Positions 6,865 to 15,054 of a DNA stretch of 32,669 nucleotides are shown one piece after another. Under the pieces are notes generated by a model that did not search any database, was not told where the DNA came from, and saw only the letters and a list, made by a program, of their open reading frames with translations. Source of the stretch: Chitinispirillales bacterium. Its GTDB lineage: Bacteria; Fibrobacterota; Chitinivibrionia; Chitinivibrionales; Chitinispirillaceae. A program made the translations under genes and the position numbers. The first letter of the stretch is position 1; each line of letters opens with the position of its first letter. The DNA lies in NCBI GenBank assembly GCA_031254105.1, contig JAIRVB010000001.1:1-32669 (forward strand). The letters are read 5' to 3'.

Positions 6865-7479
6865 ATGTTGCGTAACATTTTTCTTATTACCCTGAGCGCC
6901 TTTGTGATAGCTTCGGCTGCTGGCGGCAACAAGAATAATCCTAAAGAGCATGGTCGGGATGGTAGCGGTATAGTAGAGATGGTAGGAACAGTCTCTTCTC
7001 ATGATGAAAACAGGCATTTTTTTGTTCTTGATAATAAAGATACTATCTATTATAACGATCATACGATTTTTACTCCTCGCGATGAGAAAAAAATGCTTCT
7101 TAAGACCGGCTCAAATGTAAAGGTCTTATGCATTATTCGTGAAGGTGACAAAATCGCTGAACGGATAGAAAAGGCGCCTGCCAATAACAAACGTACCAGC
7201 GGTGAAAAGGGAAAGGACACTACTAAAAATAAAGCTGCTGATGATGATAAATATAGTGATGACTATAAAACAGAAGAAAGAGATCAGGACACAGCTAAGG
7301 GTAAATCCAAGAGTGGAACTAACGACAGGGAAAACGATAAAAATAGCAAAAAACATGAAAAAGGGAAAGATAGGGGTAACAACGAAGGAAAAGATAATAA
7401 CGAAAAAGGTAAAGACCGCGGTGCTGAGCCTGACTCCGCTCCTAATCCGGAGAATGATGGTAGAGGCGAAGGTTGGTAA
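6865..7479 (+). CDS. Exported protein with small beta domain and long charged tail
   Basis: 204 residues behind a very good ribosome site (AGGAGGT, 8 bases upstream). Residues 1-19 are a signal peptide, with probable cleavage near Ala18/Ala19. Residues about 35-95 form a compact beta domain (IVEMVGTVSSHDENRHFFVLDNKDTIYYNDHT..., then GSNVKVLCIIREGDKIAERIEKA) resembling an OB-like or DUF5666-type fold. Residues 105-204 are low-complexity, almost all Lys/Asp/Glu/Asn/Gly, with repeated GKDRG and NEGKDNNEKGKD. The tail is surely disordered. The complementary strand is open over the tail only because of its biased codons. Function unknown; the net-charged exported tail might bind metal ions or polymers (inference). 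Confidence 0.72.
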   Translation: MLRNIFLITLSAFVIASAAGGNKNNPKEHGRDGSGIVEMVGTVSSHDENRHFFVLDNKDTIYYNDHTIFTPRDEKKMLLKTGSNVKVLCIIREGDKIAERIEKAPANNKRTSGEKGKDTTKNKAADDDKYSDDYKTEERDQDTAKGKSKSGTNDRENDKNSKKHEKGKDRGNNEGKDNNEKGKDRGAEPDSAPNPENDGRGEGW

Positions 7480-7507
7480 CATCTGCCACCTTTAAGTTAA
7501 TTCTCAA

Positions 7508-7546
7508 AACCGGGGCTGTCCTTTGGGATATCCCCGGTTCTCTTTT
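7508..7546 (+). terminator. Rho-independent terminator
   Basis: AACCGGGG (7508-7515) pairs with CCCCGGTT (7532-7539) around a 16-base loop and is followed by CTCTTTT. It closes the exported-protein gene ending at 7479. Confidence 0.8.
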
Positions 7547-7577
7547 AACAGGTACGACATAAGGGGGTAAAAAGTTT

Positions 7578-7922
7578 ATGGAGCTTAGAAAAAAACATTG
7601 CGGTTCCGGCCAGCCTGCAAGCCTGAGTATTAATGATGAAGAGCAGCTTGCGGGAAATTTAGTGAATTGGGAGATAGACAGGCGTTCAAAAGAACATAAG
7701 TTGATAAAAACTGTTAGTACAAATTCCTACACAGAAGCGCTCAATTGTCTGAATGAGATCGCGTCTCTCGCTCAAAAAGAAAATCACCACCCCGAAATTC
7801 TGCTGCGCTACAGCGGTCTGCGGATAGAGCTTTACACTCACAAAAGCGGTGGTCTCACTGAGAATGATTTCATTTTGGCCGCCAGAATTGATGAAATTTT
7901 AGAGGCTATGAAACTTCTTTGA
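7578..7922 (+). CDS. Pterin-4a-carbinolamine dehydratase
   Basis: 114 residues of the PCD/DCoH family, which dehydrates 4a-hydroxytetrahydropterin to regenerate pterin cofactor. The signature is clear: catalytic HHPE at residues 70-73, an RYSGLRIELYTH strand with a second active-site His at 88, and GGLTENDFILAARID after it. The N-terminal 20 residues are slightly longer than usual. A purine-rich AAGGGGG upstream of the ATG supports the start. No aromatic-amino-acid hydroxylase is visible nearby, so its partner enzyme, or a role in pterin use for molybdenum cofactor or other pathways, is open. It is convergent with the metal ATPase, with only 8 bases between stops. Confidence 0.9.
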   Translation: MELRKKHCGSGQPASLSINDEEQLAGNLVNWEIDRRSKEHKLIKTVSTNSYTEALNCLNEIASLAQKENHHPEILLRYSGLRIELYTHKSGGLTENDFILAARIDEILEAMKLL

Positions 7923-7930
7923 ACAGATCA

Positions 7931-10072
7931 TCAATGCTTCCTGAGCGCCCGGCTGGCGTTTGCAACCGCAATTAACGTTGTTCCAACGTCAGCGAATACC
8001 GCTTCCCACATCGACGCTAAACCCATAGCGCCAAGGATCACAAATAAAAGTTTTACCGAGAGCGCGAGGATTATGTTTTGCCATACAATTGCTTGTGTTG
8101 ACCTGCCGATTTTTACAGCCTCCGCAACTTTAAGGGGATTATCCCCCGATATTATTACATCTGCGGTTTCTATGGCAGCTTCTGATCCGAGCGTGCCCAT
8201 TGCGATCCCCACATCCGATCTGGCTAAAACAGGAGCGTCGTTTATACCATCGCCCACAAAAGCAAGTTGACTTTTTTGGCTTGCCAGCATGATTTTTTCC
8301 AGCTGCTCTACTTTTTGGTGCGGCAGCAGAGACGCTTCAACATTGTCAATTCCAAGTTTTTCAGCTACCGCCTGCGCTGTGTCCCAGCTGTCGCCGGTCA
8401 GCATAAATATATTTTTTATTCCTATTTCTTTTAATGCTGAGATTGCTTTGTAAGAATCTTCCTTGAGCGCGTCACCTACCTCAATGCGGCCGCAAAGCAC
8501 ACCGTCTTGCGCTATGTAAACTACAGCCGCGTCTTTTATATACTCCTGAGGAACCTTAATCTTCTCTCTTTGCATTAACTTAAAGTTGCCGGCAAGTATT
8601 CTGCTGTTTTTGTATATTGTAGCTACACCCATTCCCGCAATATCAGTATGCCCGCCAAAATGAGTTTCATCCGGTGTAAATTTTTCCAGGGCAGCTCTCT
8701 TTTTTATTGATTCCGCGATTGGGTGAGCGGAGTAGTGCTCCGCTGCCGCCGCAAGCTTTAAAAGCTGTTCTGAGCTTATATCTCTATGGGCGGAAACGAT
8801 TTCCCGTACCGCGAAAATACCTTTTGTTAAAGTACCTGTTTTGTCAAATACTACAGTTTGTACAGCGGCGAGACGCTCAAGAAAATGAGATCCTTTGATA
8901 AGTATTCCTCTTTTTGACGCGCCTCCTATGCCGCCGAAAAATCCAAGCGGAATACTTATGACAAGCGCGCAGGGGCAGGAGATCACGAGCAGTACAAGGC
9001 TTCGGTACAGCCAAACGCTGAATTGCTCCTCAGGCCATACAAGCGGCGGCAATAACGCCAGACCAGCCGCTGCCGCTACAACTATTGGTGTGTAAACGCG
9101 GGCTATGCGGCTTATGAATTTTTCTGTTTTAGCTTTGCGTGAGGAAGCGTTCTCCACCTCTTCGAGAAGCTTTACAATTGATGATTGCGAAAAGGGGCGG
9201 CTTACCTGAACCTTAAGCAATCCGCTCAGACAAATTTCGCCCGCGAGCACCGAATCTCCGGCTTTCACCGCGGATGGTCTGGATTCGCCGGTAAGAGCTG
9301 ATGTGTCAATGTTGGAATTTCCGGAAATTATTATTCCGTCAAGCGGTATTTTTTCCCCGGGAAGTACGTTTACAATTTCATCCTTTTCTACTTCCTCAGG
9401 GGGCAAGTCAAATACGGCTCCGTTTCTTAACACATGCGCTACGGATGGTCGTACCGCGAGAAGTGAACGTATGGAGTTTCGCGATCTGTGCAGCGCGAGG
9501 TTTTGCAGAAATTCGCCCACTTTATAAAAGATCATCACAGCCGCCGCTTCTGCCGGAGCGTGTATCAGAAAAGCTCCAACCGTAGCGATAGTCATAAGTA
9601 CATTTTCATCAAACAGCGTCCCCCGGTGTATCGTGCGAAATGCGGCAAGCAGAACTTTCCATCCGGCAGTAAGCCAGGCGCTTACAGCGATCCCGTATTC
9701 AAAAAAATGGCCGTAAGAAAATTTGTGAAAATGGTTTTTAAAAATAAGCACAACAAGAAAAAGCGTTCCAGCCGCGAATATCGAAAGCAAGTTACTCTTT
9801 ATGTGAAAATCCGCTTTGTCATATTTAACTTTACCGGCAGCATCGCGGGAGAGAGCAGTCAATTCTACATCAGGCTCAACGCTTTTTACTTCAGGTCTGA
9901 TAAGTTCAGGAATATCGGAATCGACCGTTAATATAAGGGAAGCAAAATTCAGATTGGCGCTGCGTACTCCGTTTACACTGTGAAGATGCTTCTCAATTTT
10001 GAGCGCGCAATCCGCGCAGTCCAGATTTCTGATTTGGTATTTTGTGACCATTTTTACCGGTTCCTCTCGCAT
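7931..10072 (-). CDS. Zn/Cd/Pb-type heavy-metal P1B-ATPase
   Basis: 713-residue inner-membrane efflux pump that exports divalent soft metals using ATP. An N-terminal HMA domain has the metal site DCADC (Cys19, Cys22). The membrane CPC motif is at about residues 366-368 (SCPCALVIS), the phosphorylated Asp at 410 in DKTGTLTKG, an SAHPIAESI nucleotide-site HP motif, and GDGINDAPVLARSD near 607. The last helices carry VKLLF and FADVGTTLIAV, with the Lys and Asp-x-Gly typical of the PIB-2 (ZntA/CadA) group rather than the copper group. An ATG at 10051 (MVTKYQI) is an alternative start. A TTGACT promoter lies 60-90 bases upstream. No metal-responsive regulator gene is adjacent. Confidence 0.92.
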   Translation of the reverse strand: MREEPVKMVTKYQIRNLDCADCALKIEKHLHSVNGVRSANLNFASLILTVDSDIPELIRPEVKSVEPDVELTALSRDAAGKVKYDKADFHIKSNLLSIFAAGTLFLVVLIFKNHFHKFSYGHFFEYGIAVSAWLTAGWKVLLAAFRTIHRGTLFDENVLMTIATVGAFLIHAPAEAAAVMIFYKVGEFLQNLALHRSRNSIRSLLAVRPSVAHVLRNGAVFDLPPEEVEKDEIVNVLPGEKIPLDGIIISGNSNIDTSALTGESRPSAVKAGDSVLAGEICLSGLLKVQVSRPFSQSSIVKLLEEVENASSRKAKTEKFISRIARVYTPIVVAAAAGLALLPPLVWPEEQFSVWLYRSLVLLVISCPCALVISIPLGFFGGIGGASKRGILIKGSHFLERLAAVQTVVFDKTGTLTKGIFAVREIVSAHRDISSEQLLKLAAAAEHYSAHPIAESIKKRAALEKFTPDETHFGGHTDIAGMGVATIYKNSRILAGNFKLMQREKIKVPQEYIKDAAVVYIAQDGVLCGRIEVGDALKEDSYKAISALKEIGIKNIFMLTGDSWDTAQAVAEKLGIDNVEASLLPHQKVEQLEKIMLASQKSQLAFVGDGINDAPVLARSDVGIAMGTLGSEAAIETADVIISGDNPLKVAEAVKIGRSTQAIVWQNIILALSVKLLFVILGAMGLASMWEAVFADVGTTLIAVANASRALRKH

Positions 10073-10132
10073 ATATGCTCAATCCCATATGACAGGATTT
10101 TCTCTGTGTCTGAAATTATTCTGACTCAATGC

Positions 10133-10160
10133 AGATTATGTTTATCGAGGCGTAAGTCAA
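10133..10160 (-). promoter_or_regulatory. Candidate sigma-70 promoter for the metal ATPase
   Basis: On the minus strand TTGACT (10160-10155) and TAATCT (10138-10133) are spaced by 16 bases, about 60 bases upstream of the start. The spacer contains CTCGATAAACA, which recurs in the promoter region of the nfeD gene (near 12371-12383). Confidence 0.4.
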
Positions 10161-10231
10161 ATATTAAAAGCACTTAATAATACAATAAAAACTCTATCGT
10201 ATCTTAATTTTTATTTCCGCGTTCTTCCATA

Positions 10232-10696
10232 TTATTTTTTCTTAACCACAATTCTATTGCCATCAGCGGCGGATACCACAACTTCCGTATCTTTGAGGAT
10301 AAAATCACCTTTACTGACTACATCTACGCGGCGGCCATTTATAAGAGCGATTCCTGCCGGGCGTAAATCTGTAACAGTAATTCCATCCTTCCCTAAAAGA
10401 ACGTGTGAATTATCTATCGCGCCGTCACCTTTGCCAAGAGATGTATGCAAAGAAACTTTGGACCTGGCAAGCATTTTTATCCCTGCAAGAACTAAAACCG
10501 GAATAATAATAAGATCAGCCAGAAGAAAAATGAGACCTGCTGTCGCAGAAATTTCGCTGAATACAAGAAAAAGCGAATACCCAAATACAATCAACGCAAT
10601 AATGCCAAGTATACCGGAAGTGGGCAGGATAAATTCAGCAATAATTATTGCGACACCAAGCAATTGCAGCAAAATCGGCACTATCAATTTTGACAT
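10232..10696 (-). CDS. Short NfeD-like membrane protein
   Basis: 154 residues with about three hydrophobic helices in 1-75 (LIVPILLQLLGVAIIIAEF, GIIALIVFGYSLFLVF, GLIFLLADLIIIPVLVLAG). A soluble C-terminal beta domain follows (about 90-154), ending in VVVSAADGNRIVVKK. That ending matches the OB-fold NfeD domain of the longer neighbour, which ends VVVSQINGNRIVV. This is the short, protease-less NfeD type (NfeD1b-like), often paired with SPFH/flotillin proteins, though no flotillin gene is visible here. It lies 92 bases downstream of the full-length NfeD gene on the same strand, so the two probably share a transcript. The ATG is preceded by AAAAAGG at somewhat long spacing. Confidence 0.8.
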   Translation of the reverse strand: MSKLIVPILLQLLGVAIIIAEFILPTSGILGIIALIVFGYSLFLVFSEISATAGLIFLLADLIIIPVLVLAGIKMLARSKVSLHTSLGKGDGAIDNSHVLLGKDGITVTDLRPAGIALINGRRVDVVSKGDFILKDTEVVVSAADGNRIVVKKK

Positions 10697-10788
10697 CTGA
10701 GATTACCTTTTTAATTTATAATTACTATGGAACAACAGACCTTCGGCTTCGTGAGAGTGAAGTGAACAGAGGCCGCTTTCCCCATTAG

Positions 10789-12306
10789 TCATCTACGTAC
10801 CGGCGGGGATCCAATGTTCTTCTCCCCTTCAGCCCTCTGACTCACCTGAGCCGCGGTCACCACAATTCTGTTTCCATTAATCTGAGAAACAACAACCTCA
10901 GCTCCGCTCTCTATGAACTGACCATCCGTAACTACATCGCAGCTCTCGGCGCCTATATAAATTCTACCGGACGGCCGAAGCGGAGTCGCCGCTTTGCCCC
11001 TGTCTCCTACATGAGGTACAAAACCCATATCGCAGTCAGCCTGCGCGCCCGCAAGCGTAGCGGACAGATAAGGGCCTTTTACTACAGTGCTCAACCGGAC
11101 AAAAAAGTATTTAAAGAATATAAAAATTATCAAAACGGATCCTAAAATACTAAGGGAGACTCTTAGGATATTTTTCATAAAAATATCATACTGCCATGGA
11201 AGCTCAGGCGCGGGGATAACAAAGCTTTGAAAAGAAAGCACCATTCCGAACATTATAAGTATTATCCCAGCAGCTCCCATAAACCCGAAACCCGGCAATA
11301 CAAAAATCTCAACAGCCAAAAGCACCGCTCCCGCGACAAGCAGGAGAAGTTCCGTATGGCTCGCGAGGCCCACCATGTACTGCCCGAAAAATACTAACGC
11401 GAGACATATAACTCCCAAAATTCCCGGAACGCCAAAACCAGGGGAACGTGTTTCAATGTACAGAGCGGCGAATCCAAGCATCATTAGTAAAGGTGACAAA
11501 GCGGCGATGAGTCTGACCAATCCCTCCGACCAATTTTGATCAACCCTGATTATTTCCGCGTTTTCGTACCCCATTTTTTCCAGCATCTCATCCAGGTCAG
11601 AAACCGTCATTTTTGAGAAACCGTACTGTTTAGCCTCCGATTCAGTCATTGTAAGCAGCTCCCCCGAGCGCACTACAAGCCGTGTTGATTGTATCTGCTT
11701 TTTTACTGAAGGGCTAAGATCTGCAAGCCTTGCGGAATCAAGGTATAAGACAGTGTCGCTCAGGCGGACTTCGTACACTGCGATATCTTCAGTTACCATC
11801 GCTTCGGCCAGAGTTTCGGGGTATCCGTTTTTAGCTGCCAATGTTCTGAATTTTGCCCTTAATGGAGACTGAAACTTTTCTCCCAGCATCTTTGGTCCCT
11901 CATTGGTATTAATTAGCGGAGCGACATCGCCGATAGTGGTATTTTCGCACATAACAAGCTGATCTGCGGCAAGCGCGATAAGCGCGCCGGCGCTTATCGC
12001 TTTTGAGGTCACAAAAGCTACTGTAGGCGCTTTGCACGTTACTATGGAGTCCACAATATTAAACGCGGCGTCAACCTGACCGCCAAAAGTGTTTATCTCA
12101 AGGACAATCAACGGATTATCATGCCGCTGCGCGTCCCGCACAGCTCGTCCGATAAATGCTGTCATACCATGATCCACAGTACCTGAGACAGGTACGATCA
12201 CGACTTTTTTATTCAGGCTTTCCGGTACCTGCGCACTGTTATTATCATCCAGAGCAAACACAACAGCGGCAAGCAGCAGAAATATAAGGAGTGGTTTTTT
12301 CATCAT
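10789..12306 (-). CDS. NfeD-family membrane serine protease (full length)
   Basis: 505 residues: signal or anchor peptide (1-19), a ClpP/S49-like serine protease domain (about 33-220), four or so membrane helices (about 265-400), and a C-terminal OB-fold NfeD domain (about 430-490). The oxyanion/substrate motif INTFGGQVDAA is at 71-81 and the nucleophile Ser105 is in AISAGALIAL. A later conserved Lys in EKFQSPLRAKF probably completes the Ser-Lys dyad. Family members act in membrane-protein quality control with SPFH proteins. The start may be either of two adjacent Met codons, with no clear ribosome site. The gene precedes the short NfeD paralogue. The family call is strong; substrates are unknown. 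Confidence 0.9.
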   Translation of the reverse strand: MMKKPLLIFLLLAAVVFALDDNNSAQVPESLNKKVVIVPVSGTVDHGMTAFIGRAVRDAQRHDNPLIVLEINTFGGQVDAAFNIVDSIVTCKAPTVAFVTSKAISAGALIALAADQLVMCENTTIGDVAPLINTNEGPKMLGEKFQSPLRAKFRTLAAKNGYPETLAEAMVTEDIAVYEVRLSDTVLYLDSARLADLSPSVKKQIQSTRLVVRSGELLTMTESEAKQYGFSKMTVSDLDEMLEKMGYENAEIIRVDQNWSEGLVRLIAALSPLLMMLGFAALYIETRSPGFGVPGILGVICLALVFFGQYMVGLASHTELLLLVAGAVLLAVEIFVLPGFGFMGAAGIILIMFGMVLSFQSFVIPAPELPWQYDIFMKNILRVSLSILGSVLIIFIFFKYFFVRLSTVVKGPYLSATLAGAQADCDMGFVPHVGDRGKAATPLRPSGRIYIGAESCDVVTDGQFIESGAEVVVSQINGNRIVVTAAQVSQRAEGEKNIGSPPVRR

Positions 12307-12354
12307 ACTTTAAAAATAGAAAATTGTAAGAGCCAGATACCACAATGCAAAAAT

Positions 12355-12383
12355 AATAATGCAGACCTTGTTTATCGAGTCAA
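12355..12383 (-). promoter_or_regulatory. Candidate promoter for the nfeD pair
   Basis: On the minus strand TTGACT (12383-12378) and ATTATT (12360-12355) are separated by 17 bases, about 50 bases upstream of the nfeD start. The CTCGATAAACA following the -35 is nearly the same as upstream of the metal ATPase. Confidence 0.4.
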
Positions 12384-12536
12384 AGCCAATGCGGAAATAA
12401 AAAAGATAACGAAGCGGTTACGCTGTAACTTTGTTTTTAATCTGTTTCCGCGGTTGACCTAATAAGTTCGGCAAGTAATACGTAATAAGATGAGCTACCC
12501 TTGAGTACACTTTTATTTTAACACAGAATTACACGC

Positions 12537-12566
12537 TTGCCCCCGGCTCCGGATAATAATTATAAT
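12537..12566 (+). promoter_or_regulatory. Candidate promoter for the sigma factor gene
   Basis: TTGCCC (12537-12542) and a perfect TATAAT (12561-12566) are spaced by 18 bases, with the -10 box 39 bases before the ATG at 12606. The rest of 12307-12536 holds one dispersed AATGCGGAAATAAAA box (12388-12402) and nothing else recognisable. Confidence 0.45.
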
Positions 12567-12605
12567 AAAAGAAATGGCGGCTGCGTATAAACATACCGGA
12601 ACAAT

Positions 12606-13442
12606 ATGAACTTAAAAACAGAATCTCTATATTTCCGAGACATCCAACGTTACAGCGTACTCACCGGCGAGCAGGAACGGGAACTTATAAAACGTGTTCA
12701 GATTAAAGATCAGGACGCGTTAAATAAGCTCATTACCTCTAATTTACGCTTCGTAGTTGTTATTGCCCAACGTTACAGAGGGAGGGGACTCTCTTTTCTT
12801 GAGCTGATTAACGAAGGTAATATCGGGCTTCTTAAAGCCGCGCGGCGCTTTGATTTGGATAAAAATGTCAAGTTTATCTCCTATGCGGTATGGTGGATCC
12901 GCCAGTCTATTCAAAGAGCCCTTTTTGAACAGTCGGGAACTGTTCGCATTCCTCACAATAAAATTGCTCTTGTTAGTAAATTCCGGCAGGCGCTTGACCG
13001 TAACAGCGGCGAATACCTCGCTACAATTGAGATGGATGAATTCAGAGATTGGGAAGCTGAGATTGTTGAAGTGATGGAGAGAATGCACGGAGTATCGTTG
13101 GATGCCCCTATAAGTTCCAGCGGTCAGGACGAAGACAGTGTAATAACGCTCCAGGATGCTCTGGGAGAAGATCCTGATCAGGACGGCGAAAGTGAACGCA
13201 AGCAGCTTGCGGCCGTGCTTGACAGTGTTTTGCAGTTGGTTTCAAGCAGGGAGGAACGGATTCTTAGAATGTATTTCGGACTCAACATGTCAAAGCAATT
13301 TACATTGGAAGAGATAGCCCGCGAACTCAATCTTACCCGTGAACGCGTACGGCTCATAAGAGACCGTACTTTGCGTAAACTGATGGCAAATCCGGCGTCA
13401 AAGGAGAAGCTTGCGCCGTTCTTTAATGATATGAAACAATAG
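12606..13442 (+). CDS. Primary-like RpoD/SigA-family sigma factor, short form
   Basis: 278 residues, lacking region 1.1. Region 1.2 starts at SLYFRDIQRYSVLTGEQE (7-25). Region 2 runs about 44-110 with NLRFVVVIAQRYRGRGLSFLELINEGNIGLL and the -10-recognition part FISYAVWWIRQSIQRALFEQ. Region 3 is short and acidic (about 115-190). Region 4 (about 200-265) ends with the HTH FTLEEIARELNLTRERVRLIRDRTLRKL that reads the -35 box. Regions 2.4 and 4.2 are close to primary sigma factors, so it probably recognises TTGACA/TATAAT promoters. It could be the main sigma (which in Fibrobacter-like bacteria can lack 1.1) or a group 2 paralogue. GGAACA just before the ATG is the only ribosome site. Confidence 0.87.
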   Translation: MNLKTESLYFRDIQRYSVLTGEQERELIKRVQIKDQDALNKLITSNLRFVVVIAQRYRGRGLSFLELINEGNIGLLKAARRFDLDKNVKFISYAVWWIRQSIQRALFEQSGTVRIPHNKIALVSKFRQALDRNSGEYLATIEMDEFRDWEAEIVEVMERMHGVSLDAPISSSGQDEDSVITLQDALGEDPDQDGESERKQLAAVLDSVLQLVSSREERILRMYFGLNMSKQFTLEEIARELNLTRERVRLIRDRTLRKLMANPASKEKLAPFFNDMKQ

Positions 13443-13471
13443 GGCAGGGTATGAAAGTCCTCCCCTGCTCT
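13443..13471 (+). terminator. Weak terminator after the sigma factor gene
   Basis: GCAGGG (13444-13449) and CCCTGC (13463-13468) form a 6-bp stem followed by TCTT. It directly follows the stop codon. The T tract is poor. Confidence 0.4.
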
Positions 13472-13575
13472 TATCTGCTGCATGGGCGGTAATTTGCCGT
13501 CCGCATATCATGCGCCCAAACATATGCGGGCTGTAATGAAAGCGGGCAGCAAGATTGCAACCCTTGCAGCAGATA
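13472..13575. other. Nested inverted-repeat region, possible structured RNA
   Basis: TATCTGCTGCA (13472-13482) and TGCAGCAGATA (13565-13575) are perfect 11-bp arms around 82 bases. Inside lies another perfect 8-bp pair, CCGCATAT and ATATGCGG. The region separates the sigma gene from the convergent small gene at 13588. No known riboswitch consensus is recognised. Strand is undetermined. Confidence 0.35.
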
Positions 13576-13587
13576 GAGATAAAGATA

Positions 13588-13818
13588 TCAATCTCCCGTA
13601 CCCGCCATCTTGTTCTCAAGCGTACATCCCACTTTCTGCCATAACTCCTGCGTGCGGATCGCCTCGCCTTTTCGCAACGCGAACTCTTTCCGCGCTTTTT
13701 CGATCTCTTCGTCTATCTGTTCTTTGCCAATATTGTATTTATCCTTAAAATACTCATACAACTCTTCGCGGGAATCCCATTTAAATTTTAGAGTCCTGTT
13801 TACAGGCAAACGTTCCAT
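13588..13818 (-). CDS. Small charged protein of unknown function, upstream partner ispE
   Basis: 76 residues, start at ATG 13818 with GGAG 7 bases upstream, so it is likely translated. The sequence is charged and mostly helical: WDSREELYEYFKDKYNIGKEQIDEEIEKARKEFALRKGEAIRTQELWQKVG. There is no signal peptide, membrane segment or metal motif. One Cys lies near the C-terminus. It starts 17 bases after the stop of the ispE-like gene on the same strand, so the two are probably one transcript. I do not recognise the family. The Asp/Glu/Lys pattern would suit a protein-protein adaptor, but that is a guess. Confidence 0.62.
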   Translation of the reverse strand: MERLPVNRTLKFKWDSREELYEYFKDKYNIGKEQIDEEIEKARKEFALRKGEAIRTQELWQKVGCTLENKMAGTGD

Positions 13819-13835
13819 GTTATATCTCCAGTCAA

Positions 13836-14687
13836 TTATAATAATGTTTCTGTAATTATTGTCCGGCAGTCAATAGAAGCGGCAACTTTTTGGGCTTGAG
13901 CTTTATCAGACGCAATACCATAAAGTGTTGATCCCGAGCCGCTCATGCCGGCAGCAGCGCATCCTGCTTTAATAAGAGAACTGCGAATCTCTTCTAATTT
14001 TGGAAAGCGCTTAAATACCGACTTTTCAAAATCATTATGCACATAACGTGCCGCCTCCGCGGAATCGCCGCGCGAAAGTGCTTCTCTTAGAGAGGTTGTT
14101 AAAAAAATATCTTTTCCGACACCGCTATAGTCAAGACTACCATAAGCTTCTTTTGTACTTACCCCAAAATCAGGAAGCGCCAGCACAAAGTAAAATTTTA
14201 AACTCGCAGCCACAGGTTCAAGCACACCGGTCGCCTCGCTGTCAAACGCGGTTTTACCTGTAAAGAAGAACGGCACATCCATACCAAGCTGACGTCCCAG
14301 GCCGCAGAATTGTTCATGAGTCAAATTCAATTCCCATAGTTCATCGAGTATGCGAAGCATAGCCGCGGCGTTTGCGGATCCTCCCGCCATGCCTCCCATT
14401 ACTGGGATGCGTTTGTCAATAATTATTCTAAGCGGTTGTTCGATGCCAAACTGTTTTCTGACAAGCTCACACGCTTTAAGGCAGATATTCCTTCCATCAA
14501 TCGGAACTAACGGATTGTCGCATTCTACAAAGTCACAGCTCCACGGTTCAACGTGCAACGTATCAGCCAGAGATATCTGATGTTTAATAATTCCAAGCTC
14601 ATGATATCCGCTTAGCGGCCCTGATTCAAGCTGGCGAATAATATCAAGTGCGAGTGTAAGACGGGTGGGTGAATCTTTAGTGATCAT
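13836..14687 (-). CDS. ispE: IspE-like GHMP kinase (4-diphosphocytidyl-methylerythritol kinase)
   Basis: 283 residues of the GHMP kinase superfamily. The ATP-binding glycine loop PVMGGMAGGSANAAAML is at 95-111, the GMDVPFFFTG segment supplies the catalytic Asp, and motif 3 GMSGSGSTLYG is near the C-terminus. SGYHEL at 26-31 matches the DGYHxL motif that marks IspE, the fourth MEP-pathway enzyme, which phosphorylates CDP-methylerythritol for isoprenoid synthesis. The N-terminal motif reads SPTRLTLAL where most IspE have PAKLNLFL: the usual catalytic Lys is Arg here and the following Asn is Thr. It is therefore a divergent IspE or a related kinase. No clear ribosome site precedes the ATG. It shares a transcript with the small downstream gene. 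Confidence 0.82.
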   Translation of the reverse strand: MITKDSPTRLTLALDIIRQLESGPLSGYHELGIIKHQISLADTLHVEPWSCDFVECDNPLVPIDGRNICLKACELVRKQFGIEQPLRIIIDKRIPVMGGMAGGSANAAAMLRILDELWELNLTHEQFCGLGRQLGMDVPFFFTGKTAFDSEATGVLEPVAASLKFYFVLALPDFGVSTKEAYGSLDYSGVGKDIFLTTSLREALSRGDSAEAARYVHNDFEKSVFKRFPKLEEIRSSLIKAGCAAAGMSGSGSTLYGIASDKAQAQKVAASIDCRTIITETLL

Positions 14688-15054
14688 AGCAGAATCAAAA
14701 TTATTTTAAAAGTAAAGTATATTTAAATATGTCATGACTGATCTAAATATAATTCAAGGATATTGTTGCGATTATACTTTATGGGATCGTATATTAATAA
14801 TTGCGTTTTGATATAGCATACAATTATATTCTCTTTCCAAGCGGTTCCTCTCTACAATATCTCTTATTCTCAATTTTTCAATCTCATAATACTCTCATTT
14901 AATATTGTTCGCGACATCTCTCATTCTCATTAATAAATTTTCATATCTCAACTTTTCCAGTTTTTACATTTCATTTGTCAGGCCTGATTATTTTTTACAA
15001 CAAAACAGGCAGTACTCTTTTATGATCAATAATCTGAGAAGTTTTATTTGAATA
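14688..15054. other. Gene-less AT-rich stretch
   Basis: No open frame with coding character is seen. The segment is AT-rich and pyrimidine-rich on the plus strand, with six TCTCA motifs between 14868 and 14950. It may include the ispE promoter and decayed sequence beside the IS1 relic. Confidence 0.5.

Noticed and set aside
7126-7482. 118-codon hydrophobic open frame on the minus strand
   Set aside because: It is the reverse of the Lys/Asp/Glu-rich tail gene, so its hydrophobic look follows from that bias. No ribosome site or family match.
9488-9931. 147-codon plus-strand open frame opposite the metal ATPase
   Set aside because: Antisense shadow of a clear P-type ATPase; composition is not protein-like.
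13482-13748. 88-codon plus-strand frame between sigma and ispE genes
   Set aside because: Overlaps the better-supported 76-aa minus-strand gene, which has a good ribosome site.
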